A stretch of 64,000 nt of DNA. It comes from Acorus gramineus. Lineage: Eukaryota; Streptophyta; Magnoliopsida; Acorales; Acoraceae. The notes beneath the pieces are model-generated. The model made no database searches, was not told the origin of the DNA, and saw only the letters and a program-made list of their open reading frames with translations. Every line of letters begins with the position of its first letter. Positions within the stretch are counted from its first letter, which is position 1. Shown here one piece after another: positions 48,953-59,536 of this stretch. The translations under genes were made by a program, and so were the position numbers. The DNA lies in the NCBI GenBank assembly GCA_030737835.1, contig JAUJYN010000067.1, positions 1 to 64,000 of the forward strand, in the 5' to 3' direction.

Positions 48953-49987
48953 TCACCCATCATTTGCAGGCTGTATCGACACCTTTTGAAGCCCGCATTG
49001 CCGTATCCGCACTTCACGACTGCACCGCAGCTCATGCACTCGCACTCTTCTTTGCTGGTCCTCGAATTCAAGTTTTTGGTGAATATGTTCTTGTATGGTC
49101 GGTTGCACCACTCCTCGCCTTTCCTGATCCGAACGCTCTGGGTATGCCCGAGTCGTCTCATCTTTTTCTTTCTGCCTTTTGTCTTTTAGGCACTGTTCCC
49201 AATACTTTTCTTCTTCTTGGTGTTGTTGCATTCGTGCAGACATTCGTATCTCGAACTGCTGCGTTTCAGTCGTGGGAAAACGTGTTTTAGGTTCTTGCCG
49301 TAGTTTGTATATTGCTTCGTCTTCCTCTCGTTTGTATCGCTCGTGCCGCAATTCTACTCGAGTCCTGCGGTCTTGCCGTTGCTGTTTCCGCACGGCTCGG
49401 TCTTGCTTGACACGTTCCCCATGTTTCTGTCGTCGATACTCCCGTTCCCGAGATACCCGCTCCTGGTGAATTCGATCCCAACGTTCCCATGCTTCTTGTG
49501 CAAGATTTTTCTCTTCTTCGCTGTGAGCTTCTCCTAGTTCGAGATCCCTTTCTTCTTTTCGAAGATCTACTCTAGCTTCTTCGTAGGATTGAATGAGTTG
49601 CTCACTTTCATTATACTCGTTTTCCTCTTTATCTTGTTCATGAATTTCGATTGAATCCTCCATCTTTCGTTTCCAACATTCCTCCTCCTGTTGCTGTCGA
49701 TCATGGCGCTGTCTAGCATCTTCGTAGTTTTCTTGTTCCTTCTGTTGCCGGTCTTCTTTTGGCTCATTGGGCTTGTATATGTGTCGCTTTATGGACTGTT
49801 GTGCATGTGGCTCTGGCTTTTTCTGTTGATGGTCTCGTTCGTATTGACAGCAACTCTTACTAGGGTCCGATGTGATAAGTGATCTAACACCTTGGGGTAG
49901 AGTTTTAACCACTGGTTGCGAGCGTTTCGAAACTCGGTTTGCATGAGTCCGCAATGTGCCTGCGGAGTAATTGACTGGCAGTGGCAT
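48953..49987 (-). CDS. Highly charged coiled-coil protein
   Basis: 344 residues from ATG 49987, dominated by Glu, Arg, Gln and Lys in long helix-forming runs (EEARVDLRKEERDLELGEAH, AVRKQQRQDRRTRVELRHER). Predicted to be one long coiled coil or single helix. No domain recognised. Another frame directly upstream (PIDEQLRERMLKQDATASQL, about 50030-49960) reads like protein, so the start may lie further up across an intron or a frame change. Confidence 0.5.
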   Translation of the reverse strand: MPLPVNYSAGTLRTHANRVSKRSQPVVKTLPQGVRSLITSDPSKSCCQYERDHQQKKPEPHAQQSIKRHIYKPNEPKEDRQQKEQENYEDARQRHDRQQQEEECWKRKMEDSIEIHEQDKEENEYNESEQLIQSYEEARVDLRKEERDLELGEAHSEEEKNLAQEAWERWDRIHQERVSREREYRRQKHGERVKQDRAVRKQQRQDRRTRVELRHERYKREEDEAIYKLRQEPKTRFPTTETQQFEIRMSARMQQHQEEEKYWEQCLKDKRQKEKDETTRAYPERSDQERRGVVQPTIQEHIHQKLEFEDQQRRVRVHELRCSREVRIRQCGLQKVSIQPANDG

Positions 49988-50499
49988 CTTGTTTGAGCAT
50001 TCGCTCACGAAGCTGCTCGTCTATAGGCCGTGAAATTGTATTATCGCCATCCCTAATATCTTCCAGAGCTCTCCGATTTGCGCTGAGGTCGACGACGAAG
50101 GGTTGTTTCCAACACCTCTGCGTAGAACCGTGTCGACAGGTGCGCTACGCAAAAGGAGTTGGTTGACTTGTCACTTCTCGAACTCAGTCTTCGCAGACGG
50201 ACTAATGCCGCCGATGACCACACGAAGGATTGAGACTCCCGAGCAGAGGTTAGTAAGTTGATTCACGGCGAAACCTTCGAGGTTTGGGGAGAGGGGGAAA
50301 AGAGAGTGAGGGGTGTGCGAGATGAGAAAACTTTTGTAAGGAAAGAACGGTGCAGGGGCGGAAAGGATGCCAGGACAAGCCTTTTATATCATCGGAGCTT
50401 AGCGGACGTTACATTGTAAAGTCGTATTGAATATATTACACTGCCCCTTGAACTATAAGGTATCGATGCCGGTGCCGAGGGTGATCAGAGTATCAGATT
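49988..50499. other. Upstream of coiled-coil gene
   Basis: Probable additional coding sequence of the coiled-coil gene at 50100-49960 (VDLSANRRALEDIRDG, then PIDEQLRERMLK). Nothing else recognised. Confidence 0.35.
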
Positions 50500-50517
50500 G
50501 TGAAACAAGCAAAGGTC

Positions 50518-50838
50518 ATGGTACAGCCGGAGTCAAACTACCTCGGAATGTCGATGACGTTGCATGTGCTACTGTCCTTGGGCGAGTGTGAGAAATACGT
50601 TGAGACACTACTGCTTCAAGAGCATCCAGAGCGATCCACATCACTTCTGATGGGAAGTGCCAGGCTCTGGAGTGCAAATGTCTCGACACGATTGATAAAA
50701 TATCTCAAGGACTTCCGCAGCAGTTCACCCGCCATTTTTGACATTATGATTGCATTTCACTCTCATGAACTATATCTGTCGTCAGCGTACGAAAGTCATC
50801 TTCGACCTCTGAAACGTAGCGCCATCGATACCAAATGA
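50518..50838 (+). CDS. Hypothetical protein
   Basis: 106 residues from ATG 50518, mostly helical in appearance (LHVLLSLGECEKYVETLL, STRLIKYLKDF). No family recognised. A second short frame follows at 50843-51082 (IPALLDLFGDLPVNLW) that could belong to the same gene. Low support. Confidence 0.25.
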   Translation: MVQPESNYLGMSMTLHVLLSLGECEKYVETLLLQEHPERSTSLLMGSARLWSANVSTRLIKYLKDFRSSSPAIFDIMIAFHSHELYLSSAYESHLRPLKRSAIDTK

Positions 50839-51082
50839 TATCTTGGTGGTCTATTCAGCCCCACGATCCTTCCTCTCGCCTCTGATGAGGAATTCAAGGA
50901 GGCGTTCGTCCACGATCCCCGCTCTTCTAGATCTATTTGGTGATCTTCCTGTTAACTTGTGGGGATCTGATTCTCGTCTCTCCCATGAAACCGTCTACCT
51001 AATCTGGATTCTCTCGGGCGCCAATAAAGCCATCGCGTGTAGTTCTGTATACTTAATGGGGTATTTTTGCCACAAGACATGA

Positions 51083-51819
51083 GAAGATCTCATTCATCTT
51101 CGATGGTTCATCCTCGAAGGCAATCGATTAACTATTCGTATATCTTGATGTCTTCGTTCCTTGTATAGACCTGTTCCCCTTTCCTGAGTTTCATATTCGC
51201 TACATTGAGCCCTGGAGCGAGCTTTACTCAGTCACTGACTTCAAACGCGATGTGGTGGTCGATTTTGAATTATGAATGACCAGATATCGCCCCCCACGGA
51301 AAAGGGGTAGATTATTGATTTCCACTCGATATCGAAACAGGAGCTAGTAGTAGAAATGAAGTCCTACACTGGGTCGACGACGAAATCTCGATACTTGGAG
51401 ATCTGTAGAAAGGTCAGGAATTGTATTGCTTGAAGCTATCATATCCATGAGCAGAACCAGAATCTTTCCTTGGCCTGATTTCGTAGTGAGGAGTTCACCC
51501 AAATGTCTATCTCCAAAATTAGTCCCTGGACGCTGAACAATGGATCGACTCTTCCTGCTTTGACCTAGAATTCCTATTTTCTAGAATCGACACAACGCGG
51601 GTGCCTTCCCTTGTCTTCTTTCAGCTCTTTGGTCGGTCGACGAGTAATCGCTCAAACTCAATCGTCTCATTCCCTACCAAGCACAGCAAGCCCAAAGTTC
51701 TCGTGGTTGTGCTCCAAACCATGGCACTGATTCGGAAGGCTGTTCTTCGACCGTACCTGTTTTGATCTTATACATCACCTTTATCACGTGATACCGTCTC
51801 CTTTTCCCTCCTCTCCTCC
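51083..51819. other. Intergenic
   Basis: Nothing recognised; 3' flank of the ankyrin gene. Confidence 0.4.
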
Positions 51820-53796
51820 TCACACTGCAACCTCGATCAAATCCCCGGACTTTTTCTTGGGACGGAAATCTTCAATCAATTTCGATGTTGTGATAGTGTC
51901 ATTCTTTTCTTCGATGAAGGTTTGAAGGAATTTGCGGGCGTGGTACAGCCATCTTGATTTCCAAGACCAATTACGCCAGGCCTGGGACTGACGCATCGCC
52001 TCGCTACATGAAAGGTCTTGATCGATAGCGATGTCCAGCAGAAAACGAGCAATTTCCCAGTGGCCATGCCTGAGAGCACTTTCGAATGCGATATCGACCT
52101 CGGCATTCTCTTTAACGGCTGCACCGTGACTGACTAATAAACGCACAAGTTTCATGTTGCCATTGCCGGAAGCCACGGTCAGCGCAGTCTCTTTGAAGGG
52201 TGACTTTGCGTTGATGTCAACCCCATGCTCAAGCAGCAATTTCGTGGCCTCGTGATGGCCACCACTCGTGGCATAGTAGAGCGCGCTCTGCCCATCTTTA
52301 GTGCATGTGTTGACATTTGCTTTCGGGTTGAGGAGCAATCGCATCACCTCACAATGTCCTACTCTGGACGCTTGCTCTAGTGCTGTCTGTTGTGCCAGAT
52401 CCCGAGCATTGACATCGGCGCCTTGTTCGAGCAGCAACTCTACTATTCTCGCATGGCCGTAGAAAGATGCAGCTGTAAGTGATTCGACCAGATGCTTACC
52501 GGCGTCTGGATCACCCTCGATCAGCAGCCTGACGACCTCAGTAAAACCCATTTTTGAAGCATGTACGAGTGGATTATTTGGACCCCAGTTCATGGCACTC
52601 ACGCGCGCTCCCCTCTTGAGCAAAAGCTGGAGCACATCATGGTGGCCATTGTATGATGCCTGTGTGAGCGCCGTGGCCGCGTCTGTACCAAATGCATTGA
52701 CGTCAGCCCCGTGCTCGAGAAGCACCTGGACGATCTCGATGCATCCGCAGCCGGAAGCGCTCTCGAGGGCGCTGGGAAGATGATCTTCCTCTCTATCATC
52801 TACACCTACACCATTTTCCAGCAGATATCGGATCACATAAATGCCTGAGTGACGTTCGGAGAACGTCCGCAACGATCGCAAAAGCGTAGGGTAGACAGAT
52901 GATTCGGAAAGATGCTGGGGACTTGGAGCGTACACCATAGATGAATGTCTTGATGTGGCAGACGCAATGACGCGATCCGTAGCCCACATGAGGTGTGCGT
53001 GCAAAGTATCAGGGTTGTTGCTCATCGATTCTGCCTGTTTGCTGTTACCAAAGCATCGAAGCTCACACGAGATGCCAAGATGTCGAAAAGGCTGCACCAG
53101 TTCATTGATGTAAGTTTCCTGGCAGCCCAAATTGATCGGTGTTTTGGGGTCGTCTGCAGCAGCCATGTCGTATGAGATGTATATTTTGTTGACTTTGGGT
53201 CCACAACTCCAAATCTCCGCAAGCTGTCTGAGGACGGGATGATCTACCTCCACCCACGAGTGGTCCGAGTGCAAATGTTGACGTGAAATGTGTAGGTACA
53301 CAACCCGAACGCGTGACAGCAGGTCGCAGCTTTGCGGCGAAATCAGGGTTCGTCTTCCCCCTACAGCATCGATCCAGTCTTCGGAGCTCAGCGACATCGA
53401 ATCGCCCCCGGCTAATTTGTATTCACCGATCAAGTCGATCAGCTGACGGAGTTTCCCGCGTCCACGGGATTGTGTGCTCTGACGTGACAAAGTCGAACGC
53501 AAAGCGTCGTTTCTCGGAGCGTCGACGTAGGTCACACGAATGGATAGCAGGGAAAGCCGTGGTCTAGTCCTGCGACTGCGTTCTTTGTTCACCCTATAAT
53601 TGTTCGCGGAGAACATCGATCGGTGAAGGTTGAGTGTTGTTAGTCTGACAGGAGCCGTTGAACGAGAGTATGCGATGAAGAAGACGGTCCGAGGAAGAGA
53701 TAAAGATGAAGGAGACGATGTTGACCTGCTCTCAGGGGTCATGGGAATCTTTATACTGCAGCCATCCGAACGGAACGTTACATCCTGACGTTGCAT
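51820..53796 (-). CDS. Ankyrin repeat protein, intact
   Basis: 658 residues from ATG without interruption. Residues 1-300 match no known domain (SEDWIDAVGGRRTL, YISYDMAAADDPKTP). Residues about 325-590 hold eight ankyrin units: CIEIVQVLLEHGADVNAFG, HHDVLQLLLKRGARV, FTEVVRLLIEGD, HARIVELLLEQGADVNARD, HCEVMRLLLNPKANV, HHEATKLLLEHGVDINAKS, NMKLVRLLVSHGAAV, HWEIARFLLDIA. The last about 50 residues are Lys-rich. Units are well diverged, as in structural rather than hypervariable ankyrin proteins. Partner unknown. One of the few long intact genes here. Confidence 0.85.
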   Translation of the reverse strand: MQRQDVTFRSDGCSIKIPMTPESRSTSSPSSLSLPRTVFFIAYSRSTAPVRLTTLNLHRSMFSANNYRVNKERSRRTRPRLSLLSIRVTYVDAPRNDALRSTLSRQSTQSRGRGKLRQLIDLIGEYKLAGGDSMSLSSEDWIDAVGGRRTLISPQSCDLLSRVRVVYLHISRQHLHSDHSWVEVDHPVLRQLAEIWSCGPKVNKIYISYDMAAADDPKTPINLGCQETYINELVQPFRHLGISCELRCFGNSKQAESMSNNPDTLHAHLMWATDRVIASATSRHSSMVYAPSPQHLSESSVYPTLLRSLRTFSERHSGIYVIRYLLENGVGVDDREEDHLPSALESASGCGCIEIVQVLLEHGADVNAFGTDAATALTQASYNGHHDVLQLLLKRGARVSAMNWGPNNPLVHASKMGFTEVVRLLIEGDPDAGKHLVESLTAASFYGHARIVELLLEQGADVNARDLAQQTALEQASRVGHCEVMRLLLNPKANVNTCTKDGQSALYYATSGGHHEATKLLLEHGVDINAKSPFKETALTVASGNGNMKLVRLLVSHGAAVKENAEVDIAFESALRHGHWEIARFLLDIAIDQDLSCSEAMRQSQAWRNWSWKSRWLYHARKFLQTFIEEKNDTITTSKLIEDFRPKKKSGDLIEVAV

Positions 53797-56362
53797 GCCT
53801 GACCATCGTCAGTCTCAGCCATGTTAGTGATCGTAAGACCAAGGACGGACAGATCGTCGGCGGCTGAGTAGTTGGAGGTGATGACGAGAAGGCGCCAGTC
53901 CAATCCATTCATTCCATCCCGATTGGTCATTCTTCTGGCTCTAGGGATCTGAAACACACGGGGCAAGCACGACACGAGAATGTGACGCGATCATGATCTG
54001 TCTCGAACAGAGGCGGAAAGGCAGCAGTGACGGAGCGATAAAGACCGGTCATACTCCTGTATCGACCGCCTTTGCCCCTTCCCTTTACCCGAGGCAACGA
54101 TTAAGGCCCATCAATCGTGGAATGTGCTTTTTTCTGATACTTCAGATGATGCGTTACCTCATCTGTCGAGGGTGTCTGATTATCTTGTGGTCCAGGATAG
54201 CAGCAGGACGTACCATCGATGAACTCAGAGCGTCCTAGGTCAGGCACATGTTAGCAAAGTACATCCTCGGCAACGCTCCTGAATATGAGTACTCACTGCT
54301 GCTACCCCAATGAGATTTATGAGACCTTCCGCGCTCCTAAATCCGCGGCTTCTACACCCTCTTCCCTGCTTGTTATTCCCACTAGAAATTTGGACTCTAC
54401 TGTAGTAGTCAGAAGGTGCTTCGTGGGAGCCCTTTTCGAATCAGATCTTCAGTAACCAGCGACTTCTTCGTCTCGTCACTAGACGCAATGTGCCAGCTGC
54501 GCTCATGATATGATGTGTTACTGTACCCCTAAAAAGTGTGTTCTCTGCCTAGTGTACTCAGAATTATGCAGCTCACAGAATGTGTGGAAGGATTCCAGCA
54601 TGGCGTGACACCTTTGAGAGAGCAGGCTTATGAATGCAGTTGGCAAGAGACTGTGTGTAAGCTAGGACACACTGCAAGTATAACCATAGTCTATGCTTTT
54701 CGTCTCGGAGCACTGATCTTGTGCTGAGGAGACGTGGGCTGGAAGCGGGACAGGCCATAGGATCATGAGCTGTTGCCAGAAATCGGGACGTAAATACTAC
54801 ACAAGTGTGCAAAGGAATGGTGACAGCTGAAAGGGGCGTAATGACCTCAGGGGTCGCAAGCCCAACAACACAGCGGCCCATCTCTACAAGGGCATGCTAA
54901 ATTCGAATACCAACGTTGGCAACAAGAACACGAACGGGCTGAACAGTAATGTCTCTGGTACGATATGGAACACTTAAGAGTTCGTCGGAAGCTCGAAGAC
55001 TCCGAGCAAAATAGTATACAGTTCATATTGACGAGTTTCTTGAACCTTTCCTTCGATGAGAACGCCCACATTGTATACATGTCGGCAGAGCATCAACTGT
55101 CGTGCGAAAGAGCAAATTATTGCCCAATCCATCGATCTGGCGCATGCCCGAATTATCAATAAAACGTCGCTTCCTGGGGTCTTTCGCTGCCCATTTCGTT
55201 GTTTCTTGAGTAAGACCAACACGACTGCGTTTCCCCAAGCCTTTCGAATTCCTGACAGGCTGCATTCTTTCCTCAATCGAAGGCTGTCGAAGCGCTTCTT
55301 TGCCATACGTTCGTTTGATGCCATTCGCGTGTGTGCTGTGCACGAAGGTATTAGAGGCAAGTTGCAGTCCCTTCGATCAGACTTGAGAGATGGTACGTCG
55401 ATTTACAGCTCTTTCGATGTTTCAACCGAGTAGCCTATGGTAGGTTTATATATGCTTCACTCCTCTTTCGCGCTAAGATCCGACATGCCAACCCGGGCCA
55501 AATCTTGGCACAGAGAGGTAGTGCACGATGGCTTAAAACGGGATCGATGCTGATACGATTATCGGATGACACTGTCTCCATCCATATTGTCAAAGTGGGG
55601 ACGAGTGGACATGTAGGTGTGAGATCGGAATGACGTTGTCGACGACCATAATCGATACGGCTCTCAGTGACGCCATCGGATATAATAGTGCCTCACGACG
55701 GCACACATTGCAAGTAACGAGCTGAATTCGCATGAATAACTTTGCTTGTACAATTCCTTCGGCAATGTCCCGCAGCCAGCGTGAACCTTTGACCGACAGT
55801 TGTGAATCTCAGGCAATTATTGAGATGCAACATTCTCGGTTCTCGAGATATTGAGCCCTCATTTCCGATCGACCGGCATACGGCGTGAAAAGTTCGCGGT
55901 GAGAAATCTCGGTGGCATGGTGGAGGCAACCAGGCGACGAGTTTCCCATATCGACATTCGCTTCTTATTCGAGAAAGTAGTAGCAGCTTGCACCCAGACA
56001 ATGAATCGGTGCTCTCAGATCAAGAAGAAGCCGGCTTGTCAATGCGAGACGCTCTTGTTTCATTCCGAAATGCGAACTGTGTCCTACGCTCCAAAGGTCA
56101 TCTTTGCTCCCATGCATTCCGAAAGCCAGAGACAACCGAGTGGAATGATGGTGGGAAATCGGCAGAGTTGGCGGCTTTGTGCAAGGATTGATCAAAACAG
56201 CCTCACACGTGTAAAGTAGATCGAGGTGCGTATCCTCACATGCAGTGTGAACCCGAAGTGAGAAGCGTCGCGGCTGTTTCGGAGGCGCAGCAATGCCATG
56301 CGGACCAACACTGCAGAGAATGAACATGGGCGATGCATGGTTTGCTTAACCGATGCGCTGAC
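53797..56362. other. Gene-poor stretch
   Basis: About 2.6 kb without recognised gene, repeat or RNA. Open frames of 60-125 codons occur on both strands but show no family signal. Confidence 0.4.
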
Positions 56363-56773
56363 TCATGGAGATGGAGATGGTGTGGGAGTCAGAGGGCGCC
56401 ATGATGATAGATTGCTAGGAAATCGAGCCGCAGATGTTGGAGTGAGAACTCCTGCGTCAAATGATGTTCGATCTGCGAAGAGACGACGTTTGGATCTCCG
56501 TTCTGAAGGCTGATCTCCGCTCGTCTCTTCAGAGCATCCCATTTCCTGCTTCTGTGCTGTAGATTCTGTCCCTGCTGACCGTTCTGCTGAGCAAAGTCGT
56601 TTGCGTGGCCCCAGCTCAAGCAATCGAGAATGAAGATCTTCGCAGAACTGATTCAACTCTTGCTTTTGTTTCTCCATCGCAGACTCATCTTTCTCCGCTG
56701 CTAAGACATCGATTATTTTGGGCGACGGGGGAAGAGTATTGGCATTGCATGGATAGGTCGGATCGTCAGACAT
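56363..56773 (-). CDS. Hypothetical small protein, divergent to the FHA-kinase
   Basis: 136 residues from ATG 56773: SDDPTYPCNANTLPPSPK, an amphipathic helix (AMEKQKQELNQFCEDLHSRL), a basic part (RRSKRRLF) and a Ser/Pro end. It faces away from the kinase gene starting at 56941, so the two could share a promoter. No family recognised; no homology support. Confidence 0.33.
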   Translation of the reverse strand: MSDDPTYPCNANTLPPSPKIIDVLAAEKDESAMEKQKQELNQFCEDLHSRLLELGPRKRLCSAERSAGTESTAQKQEMGCSEETSGDQPSERRSKRRLFADRTSFDAGVLTPTSAARFPSNLSSWRPLTPTPSPSP

Positions 56774-56940
56774 CTTTAATAGTGAATACAATAGGCAGAA
56801 AATTTACTGTGTCGCATCCCGAGATCACAAACGCACGCCAAGCCATTCTTCGGAACGTTCCGCGCGCTGCACGAGTACAAGTACGGTCACGTACGCTTAC
56901 ATCCAGCCCGGTAACGTGGACCAGCTTCTATCTCCCCAAC

Positions 56941-58457
56941 ATGTCAGGCTCTTCTCCTTCCAGCAACGCAACAATTCCCTTCTCAATCAAGGAGCACCAG
57001 ACGGTTTACGCCGCGTCAGACGTAGTGCCAACGCAGCATAAATGGTTTGTCCAGCTAGAACCTGCTTGCAATTCATCTCGAGAGGCTGCTCGAGCCGTGG
57101 CAAGCTGGATAAGAAAGAACGAAGGGCTCGTCCACATTCGACAGTTTATCAGCTTCGATTCAGATCCTCCAGTATACCGTATCTATTATGACACCCACCC
57201 GCGATATCTTAGCACTGGCTGGACATTGGGAAGTGATGACACAAGGGTAGATCTACTTCTTGCTCGTCCAAAAACTGGTCTGGGTGGAAGACACTGTCAA
57301 ATGAATTTTGTGCAGGATCCGTTTGGTTTCATGATTAGACCAAATCCACGCCACGTTCTTGAAATAAACGGTACCAGGATCCAAAAAGCGCATAGCCTTA
57401 CGAATGAAAGCGTGATCAAGCTCGGAGACTGGGAGTATATGCTGTCTTTCACAACTCATCACGGAGCGATCACGGCTGAGTTTGAGAACTTTCTGATATT
57501 TAGAGGCTGGTCGCGTCCAGAATTGCCGGGAAATATATCGCCTACGCCTGCAACGCAAGTCGAGTACGTTCAGGATTTCGCACTCGAAAAAAGCCTCGCG
57601 TTCCAGGGAGGGTTTGGGTCCGTGAGATTTGGGAGAAAAGTCGGTAGCAACGCAATTGTTGCCGCGAAGACGATCCGTAATTCCGATGTGGAAGCTATTC
57701 GTAATGAGATTCAGTGTTTGCAAAGATTTCGATGCGTATGTGGGAATGCAACTGAGCTATGCTTACACTCATAGTATAACAGGATAACATCGTTCGTCTT
57801 GCAGACGGGTTCGATCCTCCAGACGATACGCAGCTACACCAAGGCATGGCCGTAACCTTGATTCTGGAGCCAGCAATGGTTGGGACGCTTGACAATGCCC
57901 GTCTCTTGAAAATCACGGAGACGCAGAAACTCACATTCATCTATGGCATCACAGCTGGCCTGCGTTTTCTTCATGAAGCCGGGTACATGCATCGCGACAT
58001 TAAACCCGCTAATATTGGTGTCTCATTCCAACAGCCTCGTGCGGTCATCCTTGATCTGGGTCATTGCATCAGTGCTTCCACGAGTCGTGATCATAAAAAG
58101 GGAACGGTCGCTTACCTAGCACCCGAGATTATTGCTCTCAAAATGATCAGTCAGAGTCCTGATTATGGCCCACACGCAGATGTTTGGTCTGCCGGCCTCA
58201 GCGTCCTGGAATGCCTCATACTTCGCAAAAGTGTGCATACTCATTGGAAAGTCGGTGGGATCTCTACAGAACATAAATCATTGTTGCAAGAACAACTTTC
58301 ATCAGCCTACAACAAAGCGAGAGGCTGTGCTGAGATTGTGGCAAAGATGCTTGAATGGTCGCCTGAGGATCGACCATCAGCTTCTAAGCTAGAACAGAGC
58401 TTTCGAGATTTGCTTCTCAAACAGCAGACCGAACCGACACATGGTAACACGCTGTAG
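56941..58457 (+). CDS. FHA-domain / protein kinase fusion
   Basis: Two exons, 56941-57735 and 57783-58457, split by a 47-bp intron (GTATGT...AACAG) that joins CLQRFRC to DNIVRLADGF; 489 residues. An FHA-like domain lies at residues about 90-180 (GWTLGSDDTRVDLLL, GLGGRHCQMNF, LEINGTRIQKAHSL). The kinase follows: FQGGFGSVRFG Gly loop, IVAAKTI lysine, YMHRDIKPANIGV catalytic loop, VILDLGHC (DLG for DFG), GTVAYLAPEI and ADVWSAGLSVLE. FHA domains bind phosphothreonine, and the fusion recalls Rad53/Chk2-type checkpoint kinases, but the sequence is distant from those and looks like a lineage-specific family. All catalytic residues are present. The start is the ATG of MSGSSPSS; the frame is open upstream. 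Confidence 0.85.
57736..57782 (+). other. Intron of the FHA-kinase gene
   Basis: 47 bases, GTATGT to AACAG. Removing it links helix C of the kinase to the next strand (FRC-DNIVRLADGF), as in other kinases. Confidence 0.8.
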
Positions 58458-59536
58458 TAAAGACGCAAGCTTTCCCGTACGAAATGACGTTCGGGCGGTC
58501 GTGTCAAGATATAAGTCAAGAACAAGGACCAGAAGTTTGGAAGCGAAGATATTTAGCATTCTCTGCGCAAAGTATCAGTGTTTGATAAGGTAACAAGCAT
58601 CTCAGCCAAAATTTCGAGATTTCTTTCGAGTGCCTAGTGGATTGCACTACGGTATTGGGCTTTTGAAGAATGATAATCTCCTGCTTCTGTAAAAGTTTCA
58701 AATCTGCTCAAGACGAGGATCACGGCGTGGTTCGAGAATCGCCTGTGTCGCATCTGGATACCTATTTTCTCGAGCAGCAAAGAATGAGAGGCCGGATCGC
58801 TCCTGTAGATATCGTGGCATTTCTTCGTTAGTAACGAGACAATCTGACGAATCTTCTACTGTCAGGCCTAGAAGCAATGTGTCACAAACGTGACTAGGTC
58901 TACTCTCTACGGCGTACAACGCATACCTTCACGTGACCTACTTGAGACGTCCGGCATGCTCAAGCCTTGAGCAGTTTGGGCGAAGGACCCAGTATGTGGA
59001 CAATCACCGCTTCCTAGATTGATAGAGCTTCGTGCTGAAATCGATACAGTAATTTACACTCACTAAGTCGCATCTCATCCCAAGTCCTCTCTAAATACAT
59101 AGATGTCGACCCTTTTACTACAAGGAAATAACCATGTTCTTTACTCCCGAGTCGTAACACAATGGTGTCCGGTTTTGGCTGCAAAGTGTCTTGCGCTTAG
59201 CTGCTGCGCGAACAGCAGGATTTGACTGAATGAATCTGCTTAAACTGTCTACAGATCTGAAGGTAAAATTGAATGCTTCCGACGGGAAATATTCGAGTAA
59301 AGTATGCCTGCTCTTTCCACTGTGGAAAAAAAGTCAATTGGCGCCAAATTTGCAAGTCTTTGTACGTACTTTCGAAAGGCAACATGAAAACCTAAAATTG
59401 CACTGGCTGAAGTGTGACGAAAGTCTCCGGAATGCGGAGGTGACGCGATCTTTCGCAAATGACGGGTACAGCCGAAGCGCCATGAAGACTTGGAAGACCT
59501 TTCTGTTATTCGTACTTTCATTCACCCCACTCCACA
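58458..59536. other. Intergenic
   Basis: Nothing recognised. Confidence 0.4.

Noticed and set aside
54573-55433. Several 60-130 codon frames on both strands
   Set aside because: They overlap each other, show no family signal and no intron logic.
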